Source: Emiliania huxleyi CCMP1516 (lineage: Eukaryota > Haptophyta > Isochrysidales > Noelaerhabdaceae). From it: a stretch of 64,000 nt of DNA. Below are positions 40,847 to 51,128 of this stretch, one piece after another; the first letter of the stretch is position 1, and each line of letters starts with the position of its first letter. Position numbers and translations under genes: made by a program. The stretch is from NCBI RefSeq assembly GCF_000372725.1, contig NW_005197426.1:79599-143598 (forward strand), read 5' to 3'. Under the pieces are notes generated by a model. It ran no database searches. It was not told where the DNA came from and saw only the letters and a program-made list of their open reading frames with translations.

Positions 40847-41024
40847 GGGCGAGGGCAACAGGAATTAGGTCGTGCGAGATGCGAGCACGTATTTTTCTTT
40901 TTTAGCACCTTAATATCTCCTTGCGAGACAGTTCTTCGCCTCCCTACTCGCGTACTTACTTTCTTGCCTGCATGCGCCCTTTCTGCACTGGCCGCCCTCA
41001 CCCGAGAGCCCTCACGCGTTGGCC
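40847..41024. promoter_or_regulatory. Upstream region of the PsbQ-like gene
   Basis: Contains an A/T-rich stretch (tatttttcttttttagcacc) about 45 bp upstream of the ATG. No specific element is recognised. Confidence 0.3.
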
Positions 41025-41250
41025 TGCACAAGCTTTTCCGGCAAACAAAAAGGAAAACAGAGGGTCCCCAGCACTTTGCGTTTCCGGAAATTTCCAGGGA
41101 AAACAGAGGGTGTTTGGTGCTCCATTCTGGAAACTCGCGAGTTTCCCTGAGTCTGAGAGCTGGTCTGGGGCAAAATCTGACGCAAAATTGAGGAAATCGG
41201 CACGATACCCAGGCGGTCGCAGGGTATTTTCCAGGTATACCCGGTGGCCC
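41025..41250. mobile_element. hAT-type MITE family M, 3'-truncated copy
   Basis: Starts ttggcctgcacaagcttttc and matches 46906-47130 and 48077-48300. The right terminal repeat is missing. Confidence 0.8.
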
Positions 41251-42846
41251 TTCTGTTGCTCTCCCAAAGCCCAAAGCCCAATATCCACCCCCCCCCCCCC
41301 CCTTCCCTGCCGCCGTGCCAGGACTTGCTGCACCTTGTGGCGGAACCAGGGGGCGACGCGTATCATACCGGTGAGGGAAGGGCTGCCGGCGTGATGCGGA
41401 AAGATCTGTGACGGCGGGCTGGTGCCGGTGATTCAGCAGTCGGCTCTAGCGACCGCAGGGTAGAGGACGCCGGAGGGACTCCATGCCTCTCGTCTAGCCT
41501 CTGTACTCTGGGATGATGATGACGCACTCGACTCGACTTGTGCTCCATCGGTTACGGTTCTTGCCCAGTTAAAGCCGTAGTTCTTCGGTCGGTCTCGGTG
41601 TGTTCGAGCTGCGTTCGAGGTGCGTCGAGATGTGTCGTTGCCGTGGAGACTACGTATCTCATTCTGTACGCGTGTCAGCCGTGTACACTTTTCACTCTAC
41701 CAGTGTTGAAGCTAGAGCCCGCCGCCGCGCCCCATCTTCTCTCGAACTCTCCATCTGTACACTGACCACTGACCTCTTCTGCCGTGTCTGCGCGCACTCA
41801 ATGGATGGGTAGTAGAGGGGGGGGTAGACAGAAGACGGGCTCAAACTTAGACGCTGGTGATCGGACTCACGAACTTAGACGTCACGAGGCGGCCAGTTCC
41901 GGAGCGTCTCTGCAGCACCCGCCCAGCAACAGCCCAGCCAGGCCGCCCAGTCCGGCCCGCGGTCTGCTAAAAAGTGTAAACCCTGGACCAGCGAAAGGAC
42001 AACCGCGGGCCTCGGATGCTCGCCCGGACGCGGACCCACCGTGCGAGTTGCAGACCCGGAGGTGGCCGACCCAGCTCACCCCCAGAGAGGCCATGCCCAG
42101 GGTCAGGCATAAAAGGGGGGTGTTTTTCCGTCCGTCCAATGCCTTCAGTTTGCTGAAAAGCAAAGTAAGTTGATTAATTGTAGCCGCTGTGGGGCGACGG
42201 CACTCTCCTGTGCCTGTGGTGGGAAAAGAGATATGCGGTCTGTGACCAACTAGCTCTGAAGTCCTGAGTGGTTCGCCAACTCGCGCAACTGTGAAGTGGC
42301 CAGTCCGTGCACCGGCTGTGAAGCTGTCAGTGATCCAAGATGGACCCTTCTTCTTCCACAGAAAGCCCCGATTCACCTCTGCTGTCTTCGGGGAAGCGAT
42401 CCGGTACGACAATGCTTGCTGGCATCCTCATAGTGATTGGCTCAGCACTCGCATTTTGATTTTGATCTTCAACCGAAACCGTCACCCCGGCCCCACTGCT
42501 GGCCCCAGCTTTTTGTGTGTAGTAGTGAGACTAGAGTGCACGCGTAGTAAAACACCACCGACGAACATCAGGGTATTTGGTACACCGCAGGGGGCGCAAA
42601 CCGACAGGCGACACAATCATACGGTACCCCGCGTGCCACACGGTACAGCACAGACAGACGCTTCGCTAAAAGACTCGAGCCCCTCGAGAACGACACCGTA
42701 CATATAACGCGGCGACCCGTCTTCAGGTTCAGCGTGGTCAGTGGAGGTGCATATGCAACAGAACCCCCCCCCCCTTGTTAGGGATGGGGCTTGTGTAAAT
42801 GTTAGGTCCGCGCGCCGTTCCTGAGGCTGATCGAGAAATCAAGCGT
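41251..42846. other. No gene supported; one transposon end
   Basis: 1.6 kb without coherent coding frames. At 41800 a sequence aatggatgggtagtag followed by two acttagacg motifs matches the end structure of the element at 19037-19921, so a related element starts here; its other end is not visible. tcaggcataaaagggg near 42105 looks like a TATA-type promoter but has no gene behind it. Confidence 0.4.
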
Positions 42847-43028
42847 NNNNNNNNNNNNNNNNNNNNNNNNNNNNNNNNNNNNNNNNNNNNNNNNNNNNNN
42901 NNNNNNNNNNNNNNNNNNNNNNNNNNNNNNNNNNNNNNNNNNNNNNNNNNNNNNNNNNNNNNNNNNNNNNNNNNNNNNNNNNNNNNNNNNNNNNNNNNNN
43001 NNNNNNNNNNNNNNNNNNNNNNNNNNNN
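42847..43028. other. Sequence gap (182 N)
   Basis: Undetermined bases. The gap removes the C-terminal coding part of the binding-protein gene and lies next to a G run. Confidence 1.
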
Positions 43029-44150
43029 GGGGGGGGGGGGGCGGTAAGCGGCAAGCGCACCAATCTTGTCAAGCGCTGGGTCAAAGCCGGCCTCGACGAC
43101 GATCATCACGTCCGGCTCGGCTTTGATGATGTCCGCCACAGTGACGCACGCCCAGGAGTTCTCGCGGTCTTTGAAGAGGTTGGTGAAGCCTGCCTCCTTC
43201 ATGATCATCTGGGGCGCGCCCCCGCCAGAGCCGACGAAGACCGACAGCTCCGGCTCCTGATCGCAGCAGGAGATGCAGTCCAGCCAGACCGCGGTGAGAG
43301 AGTGGCCGGCGGCCTTCTGCAGCGTCTGTTGGGCGATGACGAAGTCCGCCTCGATCTCCTTGACGAGCTGGCTGGCCACGGTCGGCACGTTGAAAATCTC
43401 GCCCATGGTCTTGATTGTGTCGTACAGGGTGTCTGGAATCGGCGGCGCCCGCAGGGTCTTGTCCTCGCACGAGACGGCCGAGAGGAAGGTGCCGATGCCT
43501 TTGTCGTGCAGCTGGGGCGGCACCAGCTCTCGATCTCGTCCTTGCGCTCGTAGCCGGGAGCCTTGCCCTTGTCGATGTACGTCTTGTTCTCGCCGGCGGG
43601 CCAGAAGTCCGAGTTCTCACCGCCGCATTCGCCCACAGACGCCCACTGCCGCAACGTGTCGTTGTTCCACGCGTACTCGGAGAAGGCGCTGCTCCAGTCC
43701 GCAAAGATGTAGTCCGCGTTCGCGGCGAGCACCTGGAGCGAGAACGAGCATTACGTCGTTGGGTACGAGGCGTGCAACAACTGCGGCGTGCCGTGACCTC
43801 CGCGTCGCTCGGGTACGATTTCCCATCCGCGCCGCTCATGACCGGGACGCTGTTGTACGCGTCTTTGTACTTGGGCCAGATCGGGTCGAGGACGGAGGTG
43901 ACGCCGCGTGTGCCGACGATGCGGTCCTGGAGGCCCATGGAGAGCATGAACTTGAGCGAGCCCTGGTTCATGGTCACGACCTTCTCCGGGGTCGTCTGAA
44001 GTGTCTTCTCGACGCCGCAGTTAGTGTAGGTGACGGGGAAAGCACCCGACGCCTGTAGCGACGGACGGGGAGGGGCGTCAGGGACGGTAAGGAACTTGCG
44101 TGCTGCGGCGTGTGCTGGGTCGGCACCGCGAGAGCAAACTGGGACAGCAT
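43029..44150 (-). CDS. TroA/BtuF-type periplasmic-binding-like protein (C-terminus in gap)
   Basis: Related to bacterial substrate-binding proteins for siderophore-iron or cobalamin. Exons are 44127-44150 (MLSQFALA), 43798-44052 and 43732 down to the gap; introns 44053-44126 and 43733-43797 are GT-AG. The sequence shows VTYTNCGVEKTLQTTPEKVV, MNQGSLKFMLSMGLQDRIVG, VLAANADYIFADWSSAFSEY, GIGTFLSAVSCED, FVGSGGGAPQMIMKEAGFTN and VADIIKAEPDVMIVVEAGFD, the order of the TroA-like helical-backbone fold. The short hydrophobic start suggests export to the cell surface. Near 43535 the frame changes between KDEIES and VPPQLHDKG; one added G would give KDEIEELVPPQLHDKG, so a single-base error is likely. 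Algal homologues are iron/B12-uptake candidates. Confidence 0.75.
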
Positions 44151-44594
44151 GATGAAGGGGTGTTCAATGCGTTTGCACTTCGGCTGCTCGATTGCGGCGG
44201 TAACGCATGAGCACGCCTTCAGCAAAGGCAGCGTGTCCCGGGGGGGGTAGGCCTTTATTTTGTGCCTTTCGTCTACCTACCTACTTGTCAACTCGTGTAA
44301 GAAGACTGTTTGAGCTTGTGCGTCTTGGGTCCGGGAGATGTTTCCGGGGCGAGGAGGCCTCACAGTTGTTTTTTGAGACGTAGGTAGACGAATCCTACTC
44401 TGCTAGGAACTAAAGGCCGCGTCCTATAGGATTCCTATTGCAATACACGCTGAGCCATGCTACAAACCCCTACAATGTACAACAAAAAGTGGCGCAGTTC
44501 CTCTCGCGCAAGTGTGCATACGAGCTTCGTGTCTCCCGACGATGCACTCGGCATACTCCGGCAAGCGGCCACGAGGCGAGCTCACCTCTTGGGC
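44151..44594. other. No gene seen
   Basis: Contains an inverted pair cgtctacctacctac (44270) and gtaggtagacg (44381) that could form a hairpin of ~100 bp loop. Otherwise it is the spacer between two minus-strand genes. Confidence 0.4.
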
Positions 44595-46515
44595 TCACAC
44601 CTCACCTTCCTGATTGCCACTCGGCCGCCCCCTCCGCAACTCGGCGACCGCCTCGCCAAGAGTAGCCGGCACTGCCACCTCCGCCCCCGCCGCCCCCGCG
44701 CTCGCTTTCTCGGCGGCGTCGATCTTCTCGGGCGCGGGGATGGCGGAGTCGGAGCCGGGGATGGACGGCAGCCGCGCCGTGTCCGCGCCGAAGAGGCGCC
44801 TCGCCGACAGCCGCGTGCGGGCCCGCCTGCTCTGCGAGGGCGAGGCGCCGTGCGAGGGCGAGGCGCCGCCTAGAGACGCACAGTAAAGAAGATGGGCGGG
44901 TGCGCGGCATCTAGGGACGGCGGCACCGCGGGAGGACGCGCCGCTCTCTAGCGACTCAGCCGCGCCCGCCTCCAGCGGGCTCGCGACGCCGGGCGCGCCT
45001 AGGCGAGCCAGGAGAGAGGCAGGTGCACACCTCCACATGCCGGTGTGGAGCGCTGGCCTGCCCCCCCCACTCCCGCCCCGCCGCCGCCGCCCCAAAGGCA
45101 GCCCCCGCGGCACTGCGAGGGCGAGGGCGCGCCTGCGTGGCTGGCGGCGGCATCTGGTCCGCCACTCGTGTCGACGGTGAGGAGGGTGAAGCCGTCCAAG
45201 GCGGAGGCGGAGGCGGCGGGCGGCAGGTGGGGGGCGCCGTGGGAAGGCGAATAGTCGATCGACCCGATGTCGGACGCAGGCGGAGTCGGCGATTCGGAGC
45301 AGTCGGAGGCCTGGGTGGCGGCACGGGGCGCAAGACGGGGTCCGCTTCTGTCTCTGGCTTCGCAAGAGCGAGTACCCATAGGTCAGGGGGGGGAGACGGT
45401 GCCGTGCAGTGCATTTGCGAGCGGTGCACACGGGATGCGTGTCGTCTCGAGCGCGAGTCGGAGGTAACGGGGCGCCGTATTCCCCTTCTAGGCTCCGTAG
45501 GCCGAGTCGGAGTAGGGCACGCTCGACGCCGAGGCCGACGCCGCGGCGGCGGTGGAGGAGGAGGAGCTGCTCGCCTATTCACGTGGTTGCCCGCCTCGAC
45601 CGAAGGCGGTGCTCCCTCCATCCCCAGGGCGGCGCAGGGGCTGCTCGCCAAGCTCGATGAGAGCAGGCTGGCGAGGTGGCGCGACGACCCCCGCCGTGGC
45701 TTCGGGCTGCGGCGCCTGCTTCCCCATGACGGCTCCCCCGCCCACGCCACGACGCTGGTCGTGTCGTCGCGAAGCCCGCGCGCCCTGATCGCGGCACGCA
45801 CGACTTTGACGGCCGCATCGGCGGGCGTGGCGGCGGCGCGGACGTGCTTCGCCACGCGCTCTTCCGAGAGGGCATCCCAGACGCCATCCGAGCAGGCGAT
45901 GACCTTTGCGCCGCCCGGCCGCTCGAATGCGAGAGTGCACACGACCGGCGTGGGGTCGACGTAGGCGCAGTCAGCGTCGCCGACGGTACGGCAGACGGCG
46001 AGGCCGCCGGGCCAGGCGCGGATGGGCCCCACCCCAAAGTAGCCGTCGTCGCTCCGCGCCTTGGCGAGCCGGGCGCCGCAGGCGACGACGCGCGCCTGCT
46101 CCTCGGGGCTGTTGCTCAGCCGGTGCTCGGCGGTCAGGGGTCGATGTCCCGATTCCTCGACGAGGAGGGCGGACGAGTCGCCCACGTGTGCGCACGTCAC
46201 CTCGCCTCGACCTTCGTTGATCGCCACCACCGTCACACACGCGCCAGCATCGGCGCTCTCTCTCTCGCACACCGCTGCGTGCACCGTCGCAAAGGCGCGG
46301 GAGCACGCCGCCTGCAGCGAGGCGGCGTCGGCGGCACCCGCCTCTTTGACGATGGTCTGCAGTAAGGTGTCCTCGCACAGCTGCGCCGCCTCAGGGCCGC
46401 CGTGACCGTCTGCAACGGCGAGGAGACAGACGGTCTCGCCGCCAACAAGGGCGGTGAGGTGCATCGCCCGGTCCTCGCCCTTGCAGGAGCGCTGATGTAT
46501 GGCGGGAGCAGCCAT
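44595..46515 (-). CDS. PP2C-type Ser/Thr protein phosphatase
   Basis: The ATG at 46515 starts MAAPAIHQRSCKGEDRAMHL. PP2C motifs in order are LAVADGHGGPEAA (metal aspartate), GACVTVVAI, CAHVGDSSALLVEE, PLTAEHRLSNSPEEQARV, GGLAVCRTVGDADCA, VIACSDGVWDALSEERV and DDTTSVVAWAGE, completing the ~265-residue catalytic domain by about 45725. Metal ligands D (DGHGG), D (SDG) and D (DDTT) are all present, so it should be active with Mg/Mn. Downstream exons (about 45295-45110 with SIDYSPSHGAPHLPP and LDGFTLLTVDTSGGPDAA; about 44850-44595 with RTRLSARRLFGADTARLPS ending at 44595) form a disordered C-terminal tail. Their exact splice sites are not resolved. No targeting signal is seen, so a cytosolic or nuclear site is likely. 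Confidence 0.8.
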
Positions 46516-46905
46516 GGGACTGGTGCTGGCTGAGGGGAGCAGCCGGCCGGGCGAAGGGGAGCAGCCGGCGGGCGGCAGGTAGGCCTTCCAAGGGTTTCCT
46601 CCCCTTTTCCTTCCCGTTTTCCTGCTATTTTTACCAGCTTTACTTCCTCTTGATCACAGTGGATTTTGGTCACAATTTTCACATCATCGCAGAGCGCACC
46701 CGAGCTCAAAAAGTAGCAGGAAGGGCTTAGAAGGCTCTGAAAGGGGCTCCCAGGCACTAAATTTGTCCCCCCGGCCGATGCAAATGTCGTTTTGGGTGTC
46801 CGTCCACTGAAAACGGACTCCGGCAAGCACTTTTTTGGCGCCGTGGCCGTGCTCCAGCTCGGCGCGCGCAGCGCGCGGAAAATCGTAAATCGGTGCCATT
46901 TTAAC
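46516..46905. other. No gene seen
   Basis: A pyrimidine-rich, A/T-richer region upstream of PP2C (ttccttcccgttttcctgc) leading into a MITE. It probably contains the PP2C promoter. Confidence 0.35.
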
Positions 46906-47295
46906 TTGGCCTGTATATACTTTTCCGGCAAACAAAAAGGAAAACAGAGGGTCCCCAGCACTTTGCGTTTCCGGAAATTTCCAGGGAACAGAGGGTGTTT
47001 GGTGCTCCATTCTGGAAACTCGCGACTTTCCCTGAGTCTGAGAGCTGGTCTGGGGCAAAATAAAATCGAGGAAACCGGCAACATCCCGGGGATTTTTCCA
47101 GGTATACCCGCAAAATACCCGGTATTTGGCCTAAAATTTGGCTGATTTTGGGCCCAAACCAGCCTCAGACTCGGCTCAGAGCCCGGAAAATTTGATGGTT
47201 TCCCCGGGAAAATAGAGAGGAAAAGAGAGGGTGCTGTAGAGAAAAAAGGAAAGGAAAAGAGACGGGGTGCGAGAGGAAAAGTATATACAGCCTAA
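46906..47295. mobile_element. hAT-type MITE, family M copy 2
   Basis: 390 bp with terminal inverted repeats TTGGCCTGTATATACTTTTCC-like at the left and the complement GGAAAAGTATATACAGCCTAA at the right (one mismatch pair). It is flanked by a perfect 8-bp duplication attttaac (46898-46905 and 47296-47303). Non-coding. Confidence 0.85.
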
Positions 47296-47566
47296 ATTTT
47301 AACCGTTTTCCACGGGGTTTTCTTGTGCATGTTCGGCCTGCCCAGCACCACATGCCTAGGGTTACACAGGAGGACGGGACAGGTGAGCGGCCGCGCGCCG
47401 GCCGGCGACGGTTGACGGCCGGCTCACCGGGACCAGGGGGACGGTGAGTCTACTGGCTGGAATCTTTGGGATGCGAGAAATAGTGGCCACGAGAGTTATA
47501 TCTGGAGTCTTTGCGACATATGAAGGCAATACCAAGCTATCCTCTCCTCAAACAACGCACAGTCTC

Positions 47567-47937
47567 TAGAGCTGTCAAACGTTAACTTTGGGCCTAACAG
47601 TTGCACTATTGTTGGCTGAAAATCCTCAACGTTGTTCAAGTGTTCTCCCCAGCCCATACTGCTAATGTTTGTTACTGTTGTTACTGTTGTTCAGCGGCCA
47701 GCAAGCAGAAAATGGCAAAAAACCCGGGTAAAACCCGAAAATACCTGGGTTTTTCCAGGTAGTTTCGGGTATTACCCGCACTGGACGCTGGAGATCGTCG
47801 TGGGTCACTGCCAGGCCTTCCTTATTGTTGTTCAGCTGGCCTAACGTTAGCTACTGTTGTTGGGGAGCCCCACTGTTGTTCTGTTGTTACTGTTAACACT
47901 AGCAACACTGTTCAGCTCTTAACGTTTGACAGCTCTA
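47567..47937. mobile_element. hAT non-autonomous element, 371 bp
   Basis: Ends TAGAGCTGTCAAACGTTAA and its complement; perfect 8-bp target duplication acagtctc on both sides (47559-47566 and 47938-47945). TAG-start termini with 8-bp duplications are the hallmark of hAT elements. The interior has gttgtt repeats and a nested aaacccgggtaaaacccg hairpin block at 47715-47780. Confidence 0.9.
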
Positions 47938-48076
47938 ACAGTCTCTCACGCAGACACCCCACGGCACGGACACGGCAGCCTGCCACGGACGGAGGCCGCG
48001 CCGACCGAGCGTGTGTGTGGAGAAGTTTACCTTACCTTACCTCTCCGAGGCCCGAGGGTTGGTTCTGCGCTCCGGG

Positions 48077-48496
48077 TTGGCCTGAACAAGCTTTTCCGGC
48101 AAACAAAAAGGAAAACAAAGGGTCCCCAGCACTTTGCGTTTCCGGAAATTTCCAGGGAAAACAGAGGGTGTTTGGTGCTCCATTCTGGAAACTCGCGAGT
48201 TTCCCTGAGTCTGAGAGCTGGTCTGGGGCAAAATCTGAGGCAAAATTGAGGAAATCGACAAAATACCCAGGCGGTCGCAGGGTAAATTCCAGGTATACAC
48301 GGGTTCTCCGCAAACTTCCCGGCATTTTGCCGATTTGGCCTAAAATTTGGCTGATTTTGGGCCCAAACCAGCCTCAGACTCGGCTCAGAGCCCAAAATTT
48401 GACGATTTCCACGGAGTTTTCCCAAGAGAGGGTGCTGTAGAGAAAAAAGGAAAGGAAAACAGACGGGGTGCGAGAGGAAAAGCTTGTTCAGCCTAA
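48077..48496. mobile_element. hAT-type MITE, family M copy 3
   Basis: 420 bp, same interior as copies 1 and 2, but both terminal repeats carry CTGAACAAGCTTTTCC where copy 2 has CTGTATATACTTTTCC. Flanks gctccggg and gcctccggg look like an 8-bp duplication with one base inserted. Confidence 0.8.
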
Positions 48497-48529
48497 GCCT
48501 CCGGGTTTCCCCTAGCTGTGGAACGCCCC

Positions 48530-48615
48530 CTCTACTCGGAGCTAAAGAATACTCTCCGAGGGTTAGTCCGCGCTCCAGGTTTCCCCTAGCAGCGGAGCGC
48601 CCTCTCTACTCGGAG
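48530..48615. repeat. Two ~70-bp direct repeats
   Basis: tttcccctagctgtggaacg... and tttcccctagcagcggagcg... are both followed by ctactcggagctaa (48505-48546 and 48578-48620). Confidence 0.7.
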
Positions 48616-48980
48616 CTAATAAATAAATAAATAAAACGGGCACGCCAAACGAGGGGTGGGAGAGGGACAGGGTCCCCACCTGCACGAGCAGGATCTTGGA
48701 AGGACGATCAGGGACACAGGGGAACGGGAGCGGGGAGCGCATCGCGACACGGAGGGGGGCTGGGCAGGGTTCACCCACACGACAGGGTCCCAGGGATTCC
48801 TCTCTCGTATAGGACAGGTTGCACCCGGCGGCACGGGGGCAGGCGCGGGCCTCCTACTGGTTGCGCTCTCCTAGTTCTCCTGCTCCTGACAAGGGACAGC
48901 GACAGGCTCGCAGCACGGTGGACTCCCTATTCCACTGGCGATCTCTCTCGACTAGCGACCTTCCTCCGGCTTCTCACCAG
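48615..48980 (-). repeat. Dispersed repeat B+C, intact copy
   Basis: Runs uninterrupted from the aataaataaataaataaaacg end to the C part ending ttcctccggcttctcacc. It serves as the empty site that defines the repeat A insertion at 37230. Confidence 0.85.
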
Positions 48981-49116
48981 CAGTCTCTCACTACCACGGG
49001 CACACTGACAGAGGCGGCCAAAAGGCTCACGTGGGTGGCAGGGCGGTGATAGGAGTCGCCCACTCCCACTCTGTGGGCTTCGCTAGAGGTGCGGCCCCTG
49101 CGCGTGTCCTCGCCCT

Positions 49117-49230
<114 letters not shown>

Positions 49231-49414
49231 GGCGCTGTGCGAGCCGCCCTGAACGACCACAATGTTGAGCGCGCTCGAGCACCGAAGCACCGCGAGCGCC
49301 GGCAAGCACCACCGCCCCGCGCCTTGGCGTGGGTCGGTAGTACACGATACTCGGAGCTAAAGTGTAAACCATACCCAAGTAAAATTCTTCTTTCCCTTTC
49401 GGCACCGCTCCGTA

Positions 49415-50612
49415 ATGAATGCGTTCTTCCTCGCCTCGACGGCCTTCCAGCCCGGTTCGCGTGCGCCCGCCGCGCCGGTGCTGCGGCACGCGTCGCCGCT
49501 CGCCGTCTTTCGCACGCCCGGCAGCACTGACCAGGCCGTCGCCGACCAGCAGCGCCGCGCCGAGGCGGCGGGGCTGACGCCGAAAGAGTACGAGGAGGCG
49601 ACGCGGCGCGCGGCGAAGGAGTACCTCGACGCCTCCGGCGCGCACGCCATGCCCGCCGACGGCTCGGCCGCCGCGCAGCGCGCCTCCTTCCTGCCGCAGC
49701 TCTGGGGTGTCGACTCGATCCCGGCTGTGCCCGCCGAGGCGGCGGCCGACGAGGCGCGCGTGCTGGCGACCTTTTACGAGATCGGCGGCCCGCTGACCAG
49801 CGTGCTCTCCACATCGGTGGCCAAGCAGCTGCCGATGATCCCGCACGTCGGCATCCGGGTGCACGGCGTGGAGTACTTTTACTCGGACCACATCGAGTGC
49901 AGGACGGTGCCGGTGATGGAGGAGATGCTCGGGGACCGGCCGCAGGCGAGGGTCGAGCCGAGAGACCGAGAGACCGAGCCGAGACACTGCCGAGACCGTG
50001 AGATCGTGCCGAGGGGCGTGGAGCCGAGACCATGCCGCTCGGCCGCGTGTCTCGTACCTCTGGCTGCGTCCGCAGGTGACCATCGACCTCGGCCCGTCGC
50101 TGCTCGGCAAGGACGAGGTCGAGGGCCTCGTCGGCAGCCTCGAGGCCACGTGGGACGCCGACGCGTACCACGTCTTCGACAAGAACTGCGTCCATTTCTC
50201 CGACGCGCTCGCCGCGCGCGTGAGCGAGGGCGGGCTGCCGCAGCCGCTGGTGCAGGGCGTGCTCGACGTCGCAGAGCGCATGCTCGACTCGAAGTAACAA
50301 TTAATCAACACCTCACTCTTAATTAGGCGTGCTCGACGTCTCGGAGCGCATGCTCGACTCGCTGCCGGAGTGGCGGCGCGAGATTAGCCGGGAGTGGCCG
50401 AGACTAGCCTCTCGCTGCCCGCGCTCGGCCGCCACGTGATTGGCTTTCTTCTGAGCCTTCTTCTGAGCCCTGTCCGAGCCCTTCCCAGGCGCGCGCTCGG
50501 CCGCCGCGTGATGAACGAGGTGACGCGGCTTGTGGTGGTCTCGTGGGGCAAGGCGAGCAAGGAGAAGAAGGAGCGGGTCGCCGACGACTTGGGCGTCGAG
50601 CGCGGGGCGTGA
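49415..50612 (+). CDS. PPPDE/DeSI-type thiol peptidase
   Basis: A predicted deSUMOylating/deubiquitinating-type cysteine isopeptidase. The catalytic dyad is visible: His in PHVGIRVHGVEYFY and Cys in VFDKNCVHFSDALA, with GPSLLGKDEVEGLVGSLEAT between. Exons are 49415-49945, 50076-50256, 50327-50370, 50409-50416 and 50489-50612; introns are 130 bp (gagccgagac repeats), 70 bp, 38 bp and 72 bp. The third and fourth introns are inferred because only then does the frame run from LDSLP through LRALGRRVMNEVTRLVVVS to the stop. The N-terminus has MNAFFLASTAFQPGS; ASTAFQP resembles the ASAFAP plastid-import motif, but no full signal peptide is seen. The 70- and 72-bp introns start with copies of the following exon. 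Confidence 0.75.
50257..50326 (+). other. 70-bp GC-AG intron, first half a 35-bp copy of next exon
   Basis: Intron bases 1-35 and exon bases 50327-50361 differ at two positions only (shared gcgtgctcgacgtc and agcgcatgctcgactcg). The rest is A/T-rich filler ending aattag. Confidence 0.85.
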
Positions 50613-51128
50613 GGACCGGGCTAGAGCGCCGCCTTGCCCTTGGCCCACAGCGGGCGGGCGGGGGGCCGGGGGCGCCTTGTCCGCGGGTTTTTTGGTGGAT
50701 CGCGTGCGGAGTGCGAGTGGCAGTGGCGTCGTGCACTGCTGTGGGGCTAGTCCTCCCCCCGGTGTGACGTGTGTGTCGCCATTTATTTTGGGTTTTGCCC
50801 ATCCTCCCGCGTTGGCGGAAAGAAAGTGCCAGAGAGCGAGGAAGGAATCCTGCCAAACGGGAATCGTGATACACAGAATTAGCTTATAGCATATAGGACC
50901 CCGGTCCCCGCGCGCCCAGTGCCGCAGTGCCGAGTGCGCAGTGCGCCGCCCAGTGCGCACAGATAGAGCGCTCCACACCGCTCCTCTGTCCTCACGAGAC
51001 CTCAGACGCTCTCCCCTCCGCTGCGCTCCGCTCAAGTCTCTCTCTCTCGTATCTGGTGGTCTCGAGAGAGATCGGAGATCGCGAGTCTACACGATATAGG
51101 TTTCATTTTCCCAGATCCCACGTACGGC
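50613..51128. other. Convergent spacer, no gene
   Basis: Between the stops of the PPPDE and hydrolase genes. Contains agtgccgcagtgccgagtgc imperfect repeats at 50910-50950. Confidence 0.4.

Noticed and set aside
42100-42130. cataaaagggg as a TATA box.
   Set aside because: No coding region or RNA gene follows within the expected distance.
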